Source: Patescibacteria group bacterium UBA6130 (GTDB taxonomy: Bacteria; Patescibacteriota; Microgenomatia; UBA12405; UBA6130). Taken from it: a stretch of 8,426 nucleotides of DNA. The notes under the pieces are model-generated. The model searched no databases, had not been told where the DNA came from, and saw nothing but the letters and a program-made list of their open reading frames with translations. This document shows, piece after piece, positions 1-6,558 of this stretch. Both the position numbers and the translations under genes were made by a program. Within the stretch, counting starts at the first letter, position 1. Each line of letters begins with the position of its first letter. Where the stretch lies: positions 1 through 8,426 of the forward strand of contig DIVO01000060.1 of NCBI GenBank assembly GCA_002428285.1. Reading direction: 5' to 3'.

Positions 1-833
1 AAATGTTCAACTTTCCATGGATAAACATTTTCATTAATACCATAACCGGCAGCATGCCAGAAAAGGGAAGATTTTGCATAATATTTTTTCAGTACATCAA
101 AAGGTGCATTTACTATAAATTTAATCGGATAGCCTTCTGACATTTTCTTTAACTTTTTAATAAATATATTTTTCTTTTCTTCTTCTTTTGAACCACCTAT
201 TAATATTAATTGCCAATCATTTTTTCCAGAATCAAAAAGTTTTTTAAAAGCTCTTATTAAAATGTCTTGTTTCTTGCTTTGCATGGTGTTTTCAAACCTT
301 CCAACGCCGATTATGGTTTTAGTTTTTTTCCCTGGGGAAAAACTGTTTATATCTATTGGTGGATAAAGAACATCTGATTTAACCCCAAAACTTTTGTCAA
401 TAAACTTTTTAGTAAACTCTGAATTACAGACAACTTTGTCTATGAGCTTGATTTTAAATTTATTACCTTGATCTACCTTTCTGATAAATGGAACCTGAAA
501 ATGGATTATGTTTTTATTCGATAGCATCATTGGAACGCTTCCGTCTGAAAGCCAAAAACATAATTTATATTTTCTAAATAGGAATATTTTTTCAAAGCTT
601 GAGTATGCTTCAATTTTTTTACCGGTAATATTGACATCATTAATTTGCATTGAGAACCTATTTGCAGCTTTTTCTAGCATATCCATATCATCCCATGCAA
701 AATCTACATTCCAGCCACTTTCAAGCAAACATTTTGCTACTGTTAAACAATACCTTTCTCCTCCTCCCAGCGTATCAAGATAAGGATCAAATATCAGGGC
801 CTTTGGTTTTTGCTTTTTTCTTGAGCTTGCCAT
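1..833 (-). CDS. Glycosyltransferase family 4 (GT-B fold), partial, C-terminus beyond the window
   Basis: This is the first 277 residues of a GT4 glycosyltransferase, expected to work at the cytoplasmic membrane face and transfer a sugar from a nucleotide donor to a growing lipid-linked glycan. The N-terminal domain opens with KALIFDPYLDTLGGGER (residues 11-27), whose glycine loop is typical of GT4 enzymes. CNSEFTKKFI (136-145) and YPPID (157-161) precede the domain linker. The donor-binding domain starts at IIGVGRFE (174-181), and WHAAGYG (269-275) is typical of the family. The sequence stops at E276-H277, where the family usually has EHFG; that glutamate is probably the first of the E-x7-E donor-binding motif, so about 80-110 residues are missing. 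The frame is open from a TAG at 870-872. I chose the ATG at 833 because GGGAG lies 5 bases upstream; an ATG at 845 is also possible. The gene overlaps the preceding GT2 gene by 40 bases. Acceptor and sugar are unknown. Confidence 0.9.
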   Translation of the reverse strand, partial: MASSRKKQKPKALIFDPYLDTLGGGERYCLTVAKCLLESGWNVDFAWDDMDMLEKAANRFSMQINDVNITGKKIEAYSSFEKIFLFRKYKLCFWLSDGSVPMMLSNKNIIHFQVPFIRKVDQGNKFKIKLIDKVVCNSEFTKKFIDKSFGVKSDVLYPPIDINSFSPGKKTKTIIGVGRFENTMQSKKQDILIRAFKKLFDSGKNDWQLILIGGSKEEEKKNIFIKKLKKMSEGYPIKFIVNAPFDVLKKYYAKSSLFWHAAGYGINENVYPWKVEH

Positions 834-1579
834 TGAATCTCCCATAGCCTTGCATATGTAATGAATCGGCTATAAGTTTGAAAAATAACCTCTATCAACC
901 CTTGTGTCCCATCTCTTAATCCTTGCAGCTTTATTCCACGGTTGTAAAATTCACCAACCATAATTCTTAAAAATCGCCACCAAGCCATTGGAGGATGATT
1001 GGCTTTAAAAAGTTCTTCCGCCTCAAGCTTCGACCATTTAATGGTTTTTTCAAGCATCGAGGTAAGATCCCTATGGGTTAAGTGGATCAAAGGATTAGTT
1101 AAGTGTCCTAAATCTCCTGAAAAAACAGGTTGTTCATGCAATTTTTCTTTCCAACCTAAAATATTTGATTTATAAAATAATCTTATTACATAGTCCGGCC
1201 AGGCTCCACCGTATTTCATCTCCTTATTTAAATAAAAATTCCTTCTTGGAATTGCATATGCAGAATACTTTTTAGGTTTTGAACCCGTGATGGCAATCAT
1301 CTCTTTTTTAAGCTCAGGAGTAACCCTCTCATCTGCATCAAGATAAAATATCCAATCGTGTTTTGCTTTACTGATTCCCTCTGATCTCCATTTGGCAAAC
1401 TCAATTTTCCCTGATCCGATATTAAAAACTTTCGAATTAAATGATTTTGCTATTAATTTTGTTTTATCGCTTGAGCCAGTATCCAAAATGATAATTTCAT
1501 CTGCATAAGAAACACTTTTTATTGCATCCTCTATCATTTTCTCTTCATTTTTGGCAATTATTACAACTGATAAACTCAT
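794..1579 (-). CDS. Glycosyltransferase family 2, WaaE/KdtX-like
   Basis: The 261-residue protein is a complete cytoplasmic GT-A glycosyltransferase. It begins with the usual GT2 strand and loop, SVVIIAKNEE (4-13), followed by the nucleotide-binding segment ILDTGSSDKT (31-40) and the metal-binding DxD-type motif DADE (81-84). WPDY (127-130), LHEQP (147-151) and a C-terminal GLRDGTQGL segment (220-228) match the pattern of the LPS core beta-1,4-glucosyltransferase-like subgroup (WaaE/KdtX). That subgroup also includes many enzymes of other surface glycans, so neither glucose nor an LPS acceptor can be assumed. No membrane span is evident, although the C-terminal half has aromatic and basic stretches that could contact the membrane. 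The start ATG overlaps the TGA stop of the preceding GT2 gene (ATGA), and the 3' end overlaps the GT4 gene by 40 bases, so it is almost certainly co-transcribed. It is related to the GT2 encoded at 2475-3413. Confidence 0.92.
   Translation of the reverse strand: MSLSVVIIAKNEEKMIEDAIKSVSYADEIIILDTGSSDKTKLIAKSFNSKVFNIGSGKIEFAKWRSEGISKAKHDWIFYLDADERVTPELKKEMIAITGSKPKKYSAYAIPRRNFYLNKEMKYGGAWPDYVIRLFYKSNILGWKEKLHEQPVFSGDLGHLTNPLIHLTHRDLTSMLEKTIKWSKLEAEELFKANHPPMAWWRFLRIMVGEFYNRGIKLQGLRDGTQGLIEVIFQTYSRFITYARLWEIQWQAQEKSKNQRP
839..843 (-). promoter_or_regulatory. Probable ribosome binding site of the GT4 gene
   Basis: On the minus strand GGGAG lies 5 bases before the ATG at 833 and supports that start over the in-frame ATG at 845, which has only AAGG two bases away. 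The site lies within the 3' coding part of the preceding GT2 gene. It is one of the few recognisable Shine-Dalgarno-like sequences in this window. Confidence 0.45.
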
Positions 1580-2478
1580 TTCCAGCTTCCCTTTCCAAAA
1601 TTTAAGAGATAAAAATCTTTAATAGCCTTTTTTTGGAATTGTCTGCCTTTTAATAATAATTTAAAACTCTCTTTAATTAGTGATAGTTTGGCTCGAGAAG
1701 ATGCCCACTTAATACCAAATAATAATCTATTTCTGGTTATAAAATAATCATGGAGACCCCCCCCAACTTTAGAAGATCCAGCATTAATATGCCATATTTT
1801 ACTTTGTGGCACGCATACATTTTTTAGACCTATCTTTTTTGATTTTTGCGACAAGTCAGCATCTTCATAATATAAATAATATCTTTCATCAAATAAATTA
1901 ATTTTTTTCCAAGTATCCGATGTTGCTGCCAAACAGCAACCGCTTACAAAATCGGTTTCGGTGATTTTGTCGTATTGTCCATGGTCAACTTCATCAATTC
2001 CCCTGTTGCTGGCATAAACATTGTCCCAGTCTATATTTCCGCCAACTGACCAAATCACTTTTCCTTTTTCTGAGGATTTATATCTATTCCGATGATATTC
2101 TTTCCCGGGATAAAAATATATCTTAGGACCTACTAAACCTGTATCCGGATTAAATTTTAATTGATTTACTAAAGGTTGAAGAAAGTCTTTATCAACTATC
2201 GTATCACTGTTGATAATGCCAATAAACTTGTGTCCTTTTTTAAGACAATGGCGAATTCCATAATTATTACCACCCGTAAATCCCAAATTGTTTTTTAATA
2301 GGAAATATTCAATATCTTTTCTGCTTTTGAGCATTTCTTGAGAACCGTCAGAAGAATTATTATCTACAACAATAATTTTTAAATTATTACCTCCGGCAAT
2401 TTTAAGAGAATCAATACATTGGCTGGTTAATTTTTTTGTATTGTAAGAGAGGACAACAAAGGCAGTTTTTGGTCTCAT
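1576..2478 (-). CDS. Glycosyltransferase family 2, rhamnosyltransferase (WbbL)-like
   Basis: The 300-residue protein is a complete GT2 enzyme of the WbbL/rhamnosyltransferase-like type. Visible motifs are FVVLSYNTKK (7-16), VVDNNSSDGS (37-46), the glycine- and asparagine-rich NNLGFTGGNNYGI (63-75) that is highly characteristic of this subgroup, and NSD (90-92) in the place of the DxD metal site, where relatives often have NPD. GCCLA (180-184) precedes the YEDADL acceptor/catalytic segment (204-209; family ED-x-D), and H230 follows at the usual spacing. The likely role is transfer of a deoxyhexose or other sugar onto the lipid-linked intermediate in the cytoplasm; rhamnose is the family's common donor but is not proven here. 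Both ends use four-base ATGA overlaps with flanking GT2 genes. Codons 239-241 contain an unbroken run of eight G, unusual in this AT-rich sequence and a possible slippage site; the frame is intact as given. Confidence 0.92.
   Translation of the reverse strand: MRPKTAFVVLSYNTKKLTSQCIDSLKIAGGNNLKIIVVDNNSSDGSQEMLKSRKDIEYFLLKNNLGFTGGNNYGIRHCLKKGHKFIGIINSDTIVDKDFLQPLVNQLKFNPDTGLVGPKIYFYPGKEYHRNRYKSSEKGKVIWSVGGNIDWDNVYASNRGIDEVDHGQYDKITETDFVSGCCLAATSDTWKKINLFDERYYLYYEDADLSQKSKKIGLKNVCVPQSKIWHINAGSSKVGGGLHDYFITRNRLLFGIKWASSRAKLSLIKESFKLLLKGRQFQKKAIKDFYLLNFGKGSWK
1586..1593 (-). promoter_or_regulatory. Possible ribosome binding site of the WaaE-like GT2 gene
   Basis: The purine-rich AAGGGAAG on the minus strand lies 6 bases before the ATG at 1579, inside the last codons of the preceding gene. 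It could support initiation alongside coupling through the ATGA overlap. The match to a Shine-Dalgarno sequence is partial. Confidence 0.35.
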
Positions 2479-3413
2479 TTTAAAACTTTCAATAGAGCAT
2501 TCTTAATTTTAAAGACATATCTATATATTTCCTTTTTAACCCCCTTCATTCTTTCTGATGCCCATTGATCATGCCAATATTCGATTTCGTACACAAGTTT
2601 TGTAAATATCTCTTTAATCTTTTTTTCTTCAATACTTTTTTCTTCATATTTTTGTTTTTCCCATACCTTGAGGTAGATCAAAGACGATGAATACATTTGT
2701 AAGATTGCTAAAGATAATCCATGAAGACCATCCTTATATCCTTCTCCAGCAAAAAATCTGCTTAAAAACTCACCTGTGGGTTTTAAGATTAAATCTGCTA
2801 CACTAAGTCTATATTTCTTCTCATTAATTAACTCATCAGATTGAACATCAGCATATCTGATAGCTCTAGTTAAAAATTGATCTAAAGTATCATAATTGTG
2901 ATGAACTAGGGCGTACTGTTCTTCATCGGGAAGACTATAAATCTCTCCGATTAGCTCAGGTTTTTGATGAATTTGCTTTGGCCAATCGATCTTACCTCTT
3001 TTAAAAAATCTGGGATTATAATCTGGCCACCACCTTGAGTTTTGTATCCATTTTCCAAAAATAATATTTTTTCTTGGAATCAAAACATGGTCATAATCTG
3101 TATTTTTTTGCTTAGCTATCTCAACAAGCTTTTTCCCAAGTGTTGTTGGAATTGTTTCATCAGCGTCAAGTATTAGTATCCATTTTCTTCTTGCCTTATT
3201 TATTGCAAAGTTTCTTGCAGGTTCTACATATCCCATTTTTTTGTGAAAAAAAATTTTAGCACCCAGTTTTTCGGCAATTTTTACAGTCTTGTCTTCACTA
3301 AGCATATCAACAACTATAATTTCATCAGCATATTTTTTTACCGATCTAATTGCCAAACCAATGTTTTTTTCTTCATTTAACGTGTTTATTACAACTGAAA
3401 TGTTTGTTTTCAT
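2475..3413 (-). CDS. Glycosyltransferase family 2, WaaE/KdtX-like, with charged C-terminal extension
   Basis: The 312-residue protein is a GT2 enzyme with the same architecture as the protein encoded at 794-1579: SVVINTLNEE (6-15), IVVDMLSEDKT (33-43), DADE (83-86), WPDY (129-132), IHQKP (148-152) and GYKDGLHGL (225-233). The nucleotide-binding loop reads DMLSEDKT where the other copy has DTGSSDKT. After residue 250 it carries about 60 residues rich in Lys, Glu and aromatics, with no counterpart in the shorter copy. This tail is probably helical and basic and may help membrane or partner association, which is inference. It is expected to act in the cytoplasm on a lipid-linked glycan. The ATG at 3413 lies 8 bases after the preceding stop with no recognisable Shine-Dalgarno sequence, so translation may depend on the upstream gene. 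The stop overlaps the next start (ATGA). Confidence 0.92.
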   Translation of the reverse strand: MKTNISVVINTLNEEKNIGLAIRSVKKYADEIIVVDMLSEDKTVKIAEKLGAKIFFHKKMGYVEPARNFAINKARRKWILILDADETIPTTLGKKLVEIAKQKNTDYDHVLIPRKNIIFGKWIQNSRWWPDYNPRFFKRGKIDWPKQIHQKPELIGEIYSLPDEEQYALVHHNYDTLDQFLTRAIRYADVQSDELINEKKYRLSVADLILKPTGEFLSRFFAGEGYKDGLHGLSLAILQMYSSSLIYLKVWEKQKYEEKSIEEKKIKEIFTKLVYEIEYWHDQWASERMKGVKKEIYRYVFKIKNALLKVLK

Positions 3414-3421
3414 AGTTTTGT

Positions 3422-5152
3422 TTACTTTTTAACCTGATATATTCTAACTTTTTCATTATCAAAAATCATCTCTATCCCTAATTTAGTAGGTTCTATCATA
3501 ATTTTTTGTTTGTCAACCAAGTATATGTATTTAATATTATTTTGCAATAGAAATTCTCTTGCCAAAACTTCATTTTCTGTTGCAAAAAATTCTAATAATT
3601 GCTTTTTCCTTACTTCCGGCGGTAAAGAAACTGAGGTGATTTCTAAATTTCTTTCATCTTCAAAAAACGCTTGTTTACCTGAAAAAGCAGAAACATAAGC
3701 AGTGCTGTCGTAATTGTATAGCTGGATCGGAAGCTCATTTTTATTTTGTCTATTTTGAGGGTCAAATATATATGTCAGCACTATGCCATCATCTGCATTT
3801 TTTAAATAATTTAATGCTTCAACCTCCTTAGGATAGATAGCTGCCGCAGGCTGAAAAATATAATGTCTTAGGCTTGATACTCCAGGAAGGGTAAGAATCA
3901 CAATGATTGCTAGTATTAAAATATTTATTTTCTTTTTTCTGGTTAAATCGGCTAATGTTTTAGCCGCAAAAAAATTTAGAAAGAACATAAAATAATAAAA
4001 GAATTGAACTGTGTTCCAAGCAGTCCCTTTTTGAACAAAGAAAATAACGGGTACCAAACCTGCTAATAATCCAAAATATAAAAATATGTCAAGTTCAGTA
4101 GTAATCTTGTTAAATATATTCTTAAAAATAGCTAAAAAACCGATAAGCCGAGTGCTTAGGTTACCAATTAAAAAGATAAAAATAATAATCAGTTCAACAG
4201 CGATTAGTCTTATGCCTGTTCCCTGAAATTGAAGATTTTGCCTATATATTGCCAAATCGGGAAGATAGAACCTGTCGGGAGATTCTATCATCGAGTGCAT
4301 AAACCATAATGGCTGATAAAGAAATAGAGATGCGGAACCTTTATTTGTTAGAAAAAATATTATTGATGAAACAAATAAAGCCGATATAAAAATAATTAAA
4401 TTTTGGTAACTTTTTTTGAAAATCGAATATAAAGCTAATCCTGCCAAGGCGAATAAGACTATTATTCCACTGTATGCCTTAATAATAATTAAACTGCTAA
4501 AGATTATTCCGATTAATATGGAGGAAAAATTGCCATTCCTTTTAACAAGAAAAAAATATAAACCAATTAATATAACAATTAAAGATAAGGCATATGGAGG
4601 ATTTATTAGAGTTGAGATTGATTGCATAGACCAAAAAGTAGATTCGCCTGACAAAACACCTTCCCGAAAAAGAGTTACGAGCCAGCCTAGGGAAGAGCCG
4701 AAATAGTTAAAAAAAGCTAACCAAAAACCAGTCCAATATCCTTTCCATTTATTACCTACTAAAAAAGATAATACGCCAATACTAAGACTAAAAATTATAG
4801 GAATAAACTGAAAATAGAGATTATGAATCCTAAATGGAGATACAACTTCCAATAAAGCAAGAAGATAGTTAAAAAAATAATGATAATTGGTCAATTTAAA
4901 TCCGGAATAAATAGGGTGATCGGGTGGAAATGATTTTAAAATTTGTTCGGATACTGAGATATGCCAAATTCCATCATGGGTATTGGCTCCCCAAAAACCC
5001 ATACCGTAATCATAAGATAGTCCGCTTCGAAACATGGTTAGAGTCAATGTCGTAGAGCCGATTATTATTAGAACCAAAAGAAGCAATGTTTTAAGCTCTT
5101 TAATATTTTTTAGCTTTTTGATTTCCATTGTTTTAATGATTGCCAAAACCAT
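3422..5152 (-). CDS. Polytopic membrane protein, probable GT-C-type glycosyltransferase
   Basis: The 576-residue protein has roughly a dozen hydrophobic segments between residues 20 and 425, followed by a soluble C-terminal region of about 150 residues. The first predicted span (about 22-41) is followed by NTHDGIWH (57-64), placing an acidic HD motif in the first loop outside the cytoplasm, where GT-C enzymes carry a catalytic aspartate. Other notable segments are NYHYFFNYLLALL (89-101), NPPYALSL (184-191) and KGTAWNTVQFFYY (375-387). The soluble part contains YPKEVEALNYL (440-450), YVSAFSGKQ (486-494) and IKYIYLVDK (540-548), an arrangement seen in large uncharacterised membrane proteins of surface-glycan loci. 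A lipid-phosphate-linked sugar donor is therefore likely but unproven; a polymerase or ligase role is also possible. An alternative ATG at 5128 would shorten it by 8 residues and reduce the overlap with the flippase gene from 43 to 19 bases; neither start has a strong ribosome site, although GACGAG precedes the longer one. Confidence 0.75.
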   Translation of the reverse strand: MVLAIIKTMEIKKLKNIKELKTLLLLVLIIIGSTTLTLTMFRSGLSYDYGMGFWGANTHDGIWHISVSEQILKSFPPDHPIYSGFKLTNYHYFFNYLLALLEVVSPFRIHNLYFQFIPIIFSLSIGVLSFLVGNKWKGYWTGFWLAFFNYFGSSLGWLVTLFREGVLSGESTFWSMQSISTLINPPYALSLIVILIGLYFFLVKRNGNFSSILIGIIFSSLIIIKAYSGIIVLFALAGLALYSIFKKSYQNLIIFISALFVSSIIFFLTNKGSASLFLYQPLWFMHSMIESPDRFYLPDLAIYRQNLQFQGTGIRLIAVELIIIFIFLIGNLSTRLIGFLAIFKNIFNKITTELDIFLYFGLLAGLVPVIFFVQKGTAWNTVQFFYYFMFFLNFFAAKTLADLTRKKKINILILAIIVILTLPGVSSLRHYIFQPAAAIYPKEVEALNYLKNADDGIVLTYIFDPQNRQNKNELPIQLYNYDSTAYVSAFSGKQAFFEDERNLEITSVSLPPEVRKKQLLEFFATENEVLAREFLLQNNIKYIYLVDKQKIMIEPTKLGIEMIFDNEKVRIYQVKK

Positions 5153-6558
5153 AAAATCTCGTCTTTTGCAAGAATTAAAGATAGGGCTAAATAGATTAAA
5201 GCTCCGCTAAAAACTAAAATAATTATCTCAAGTAAAGATGTTTGACCACCGAGTGTATCAATAATTTTAAGTATCAATAACATAATAGCCGAAGCAATAA
5301 AAGGAACAAAAATAATTCTTTTAAGGTTAAGGTTAAATTCTTTTTTAGCAACAATCCAAGCAACAATTGATGTGGTTGAAACAATAAAATGACCCAGTGA
5401 TGCGCCATATACTCCCTTCCAAATCGAAAGCAAAGGAATAATTAGCCAGCTTGCGGCGGTCCACATTATCATCAGTCTTAATGACAGCTTAATCTTGCCT
5501 ACAGAATTAAAGGCATTCACCAGAGGTGAGGTAACCGATGCAAAAGCAGTGTTACCGATGTAAAAAATTAAAGCAGGAATAGCAGGAGACCACTTTTGAT
5601 ATTGCGGAAATATCTCTACTACTTTTGGCATAATCAAAGCCATACCTGCCAATAAAGGAAAAATAGAAAAATTTAATAAGAATCCGCTTCTTTCTAAAGC
5701 GTATTTAAGTCTTTCTTTTTCATCTTGTAATTTTGAGAATGCCGGGAAGGTAACTTTCATTACGGAATCCATCAGAAATCTTAAAGGCATTTGTGACCAC
5801 TTCTGTGCCCAACCCAATAAACCAATGCCTGTGTTACCCAATATTCCCCATAGAAATATATTCATCAACCTGTCTTTAAGCATGGCCAAAAATGAGTTGG
5901 CTTGAAAGTAAACACCAAAAGAAAGAAGGTGTTTGATTTTTCTAAAATTAAAATTAAGTCCTATAGACCAAGGAGAGAAATAATAAATTATTATTAATCC
6001 GACAACAGATCTTGCTAAAACCGCCCATGTCCAGCTAGTTATACCAAAGCCTTTCCAGGCTAGGAATACAGCAATTACTGTAAAAATAATTTGCTCGGTC
6101 AGATCAACAATTGCCAGAAGATTGAATTTTAGTTTCTTTTCCAGTATTACCGATGGAATTGTTTTAAGAGAAGAGGTAAAAAATCCCAATAATAAAACCC
6201 AATATAAGATTTTTCCGCTCTCTGAACCAAATCTGCTTTTAAAAATTGGTGTTAGCAAAAGAGCAACCAGGATTGCTAAGATCACAAGTATTTGTTGGAT
6301 TGTAAAAATAGTTCTCAATTCATCTATTGTGGCCTTTCCTTTTTTTTGAATTATGGCAGCCGCAAGACCAACATCAGAAAAATAACCCAAAAAACCGATT
6401 ATTTCCGATACTGCCCAAAAAATACCTATCTCATTTGCCTGAAGGAAGATTGAAAGTAATGTAAATCCTATAAAAGAAACTGGCTGAACAAGAATATTTC
6501 TCATTACCAGAGAACTTACTCCAGATATGGCTTTGCTTTTTAAGTGCTGGGAGTTCAT
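5110..6558 (-). CDS. Wzx/PST-type polysaccharide flippase (MOP superfamily)
   Basis: The 482-residue protein consists of about 12-14 hydrophobic segments with short loops, the normal size and layout of oligosaccharide-lipid flippases (PST group, WzxC-like). Supporting segments are the amphipathic N-terminus followed by a span at about 22-40, SDVGLAAAIIQKK (61-73), VILEKKLKFNLLA (137-149), and the cytoplasmic TFPAFSKLQDEKERLKYAL (270-288), all at positions where relatives carry similar sequences. It would move lipid-linked oligosaccharide from the cytoplasmic to the outer face of the membrane, joining the cytoplasmic GT2/GT4 enzymes to the outward-facing GT-C-like proteins. The start codon overlaps the stop of the preceding membrane protein gene (ATGA) and no Shine-Dalgarno sequence is visible, so translational coupling is likely. 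The 3' end overlaps the next gene by up to 43 bases. A teichoic acid or exopolysaccharide substrate is equally possible, since sequence type does not reveal the cargo. Confidence 0.9.
   Translation of the reverse strand: MNSQHLKSKAISGVSSLVMRNILVQPVSFIGFTLLSIFLQANEIGIFWAVSEIIGFLGYFSDVGLAAAIIQKKGKATIDELRTIFTIQQILVILAILVALLLTPIFKSRFGSESGKILYWVLLLGFFTSSLKTIPSVILEKKLKFNLLAIVDLTEQIIFTVIAVFLAWKGFGITSWTWAVLARSVVGLIIIYYFSPWSIGLNFNFRKIKHLLSFGVYFQANSFLAMLKDRLMNIFLWGILGNTGIGLLGWAQKWSQMPLRFLMDSVMKVTFPAFSKLQDEKERLKYALERSGFLLNFSIFPLLAGMALIMPKVVEIFPQYQKWSPAIPALIFYIGNTAFASVTSPLVNAFNSVGKIKLSLRLMIMWTAASWLIIPLLSIWKGVYGASLGHFIVSTTSIVAWIVAKKEFNLNLKRIIFVPFIASAIMLLILKIIDTLGGQTSLLEIIILVFSGALIYLALSLILAKDEILWFWQSLKQWKSKS

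Noticed and set aside
508..847. Two overlapping plus-strand reading frames (508-783 and 650-847)
   Set aside because: They lie opposite the GT4 coding sequence, whose minus-strand frame carries clear family motifs over the whole region. The plus-strand peptides show no recognisable domain.
794..1579. Assigning the symbol waaE and an LPS core role
   Set aside because: The motifs fit the wider WaaE-like GT2 subgroup, which works on many glycans. There is no evidence here for LPS or lipid A genes.
1757..1764. Frameshift error at the G8 tract
   Set aside because: The frame is open across the tract, and the sequence after it (YFITRNRLLF) continues as expected for this GT2 type, so the 8-G version looks correct as given.
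3414..3421. Promoter or terminator in the only true intergenic gap
   Set aside because: Eight bases are too short for either, and no hairpin is visible around it. The T-rich plus-strand stretch here simply reflects Lys codons and the stop on the minus strand.
3510..4706. Plus-strand reading frames at 3510-3698 and 4416-4706
   Set aside because: Both are antisense shadows inside the polytopic membrane protein gene, with no domain and no independent support.
6122..6349. Plus-strand 75-residue reading frame
   Set aside because: It is antisense to the flippase gene, where the minus-strand frame is clearly the real one.
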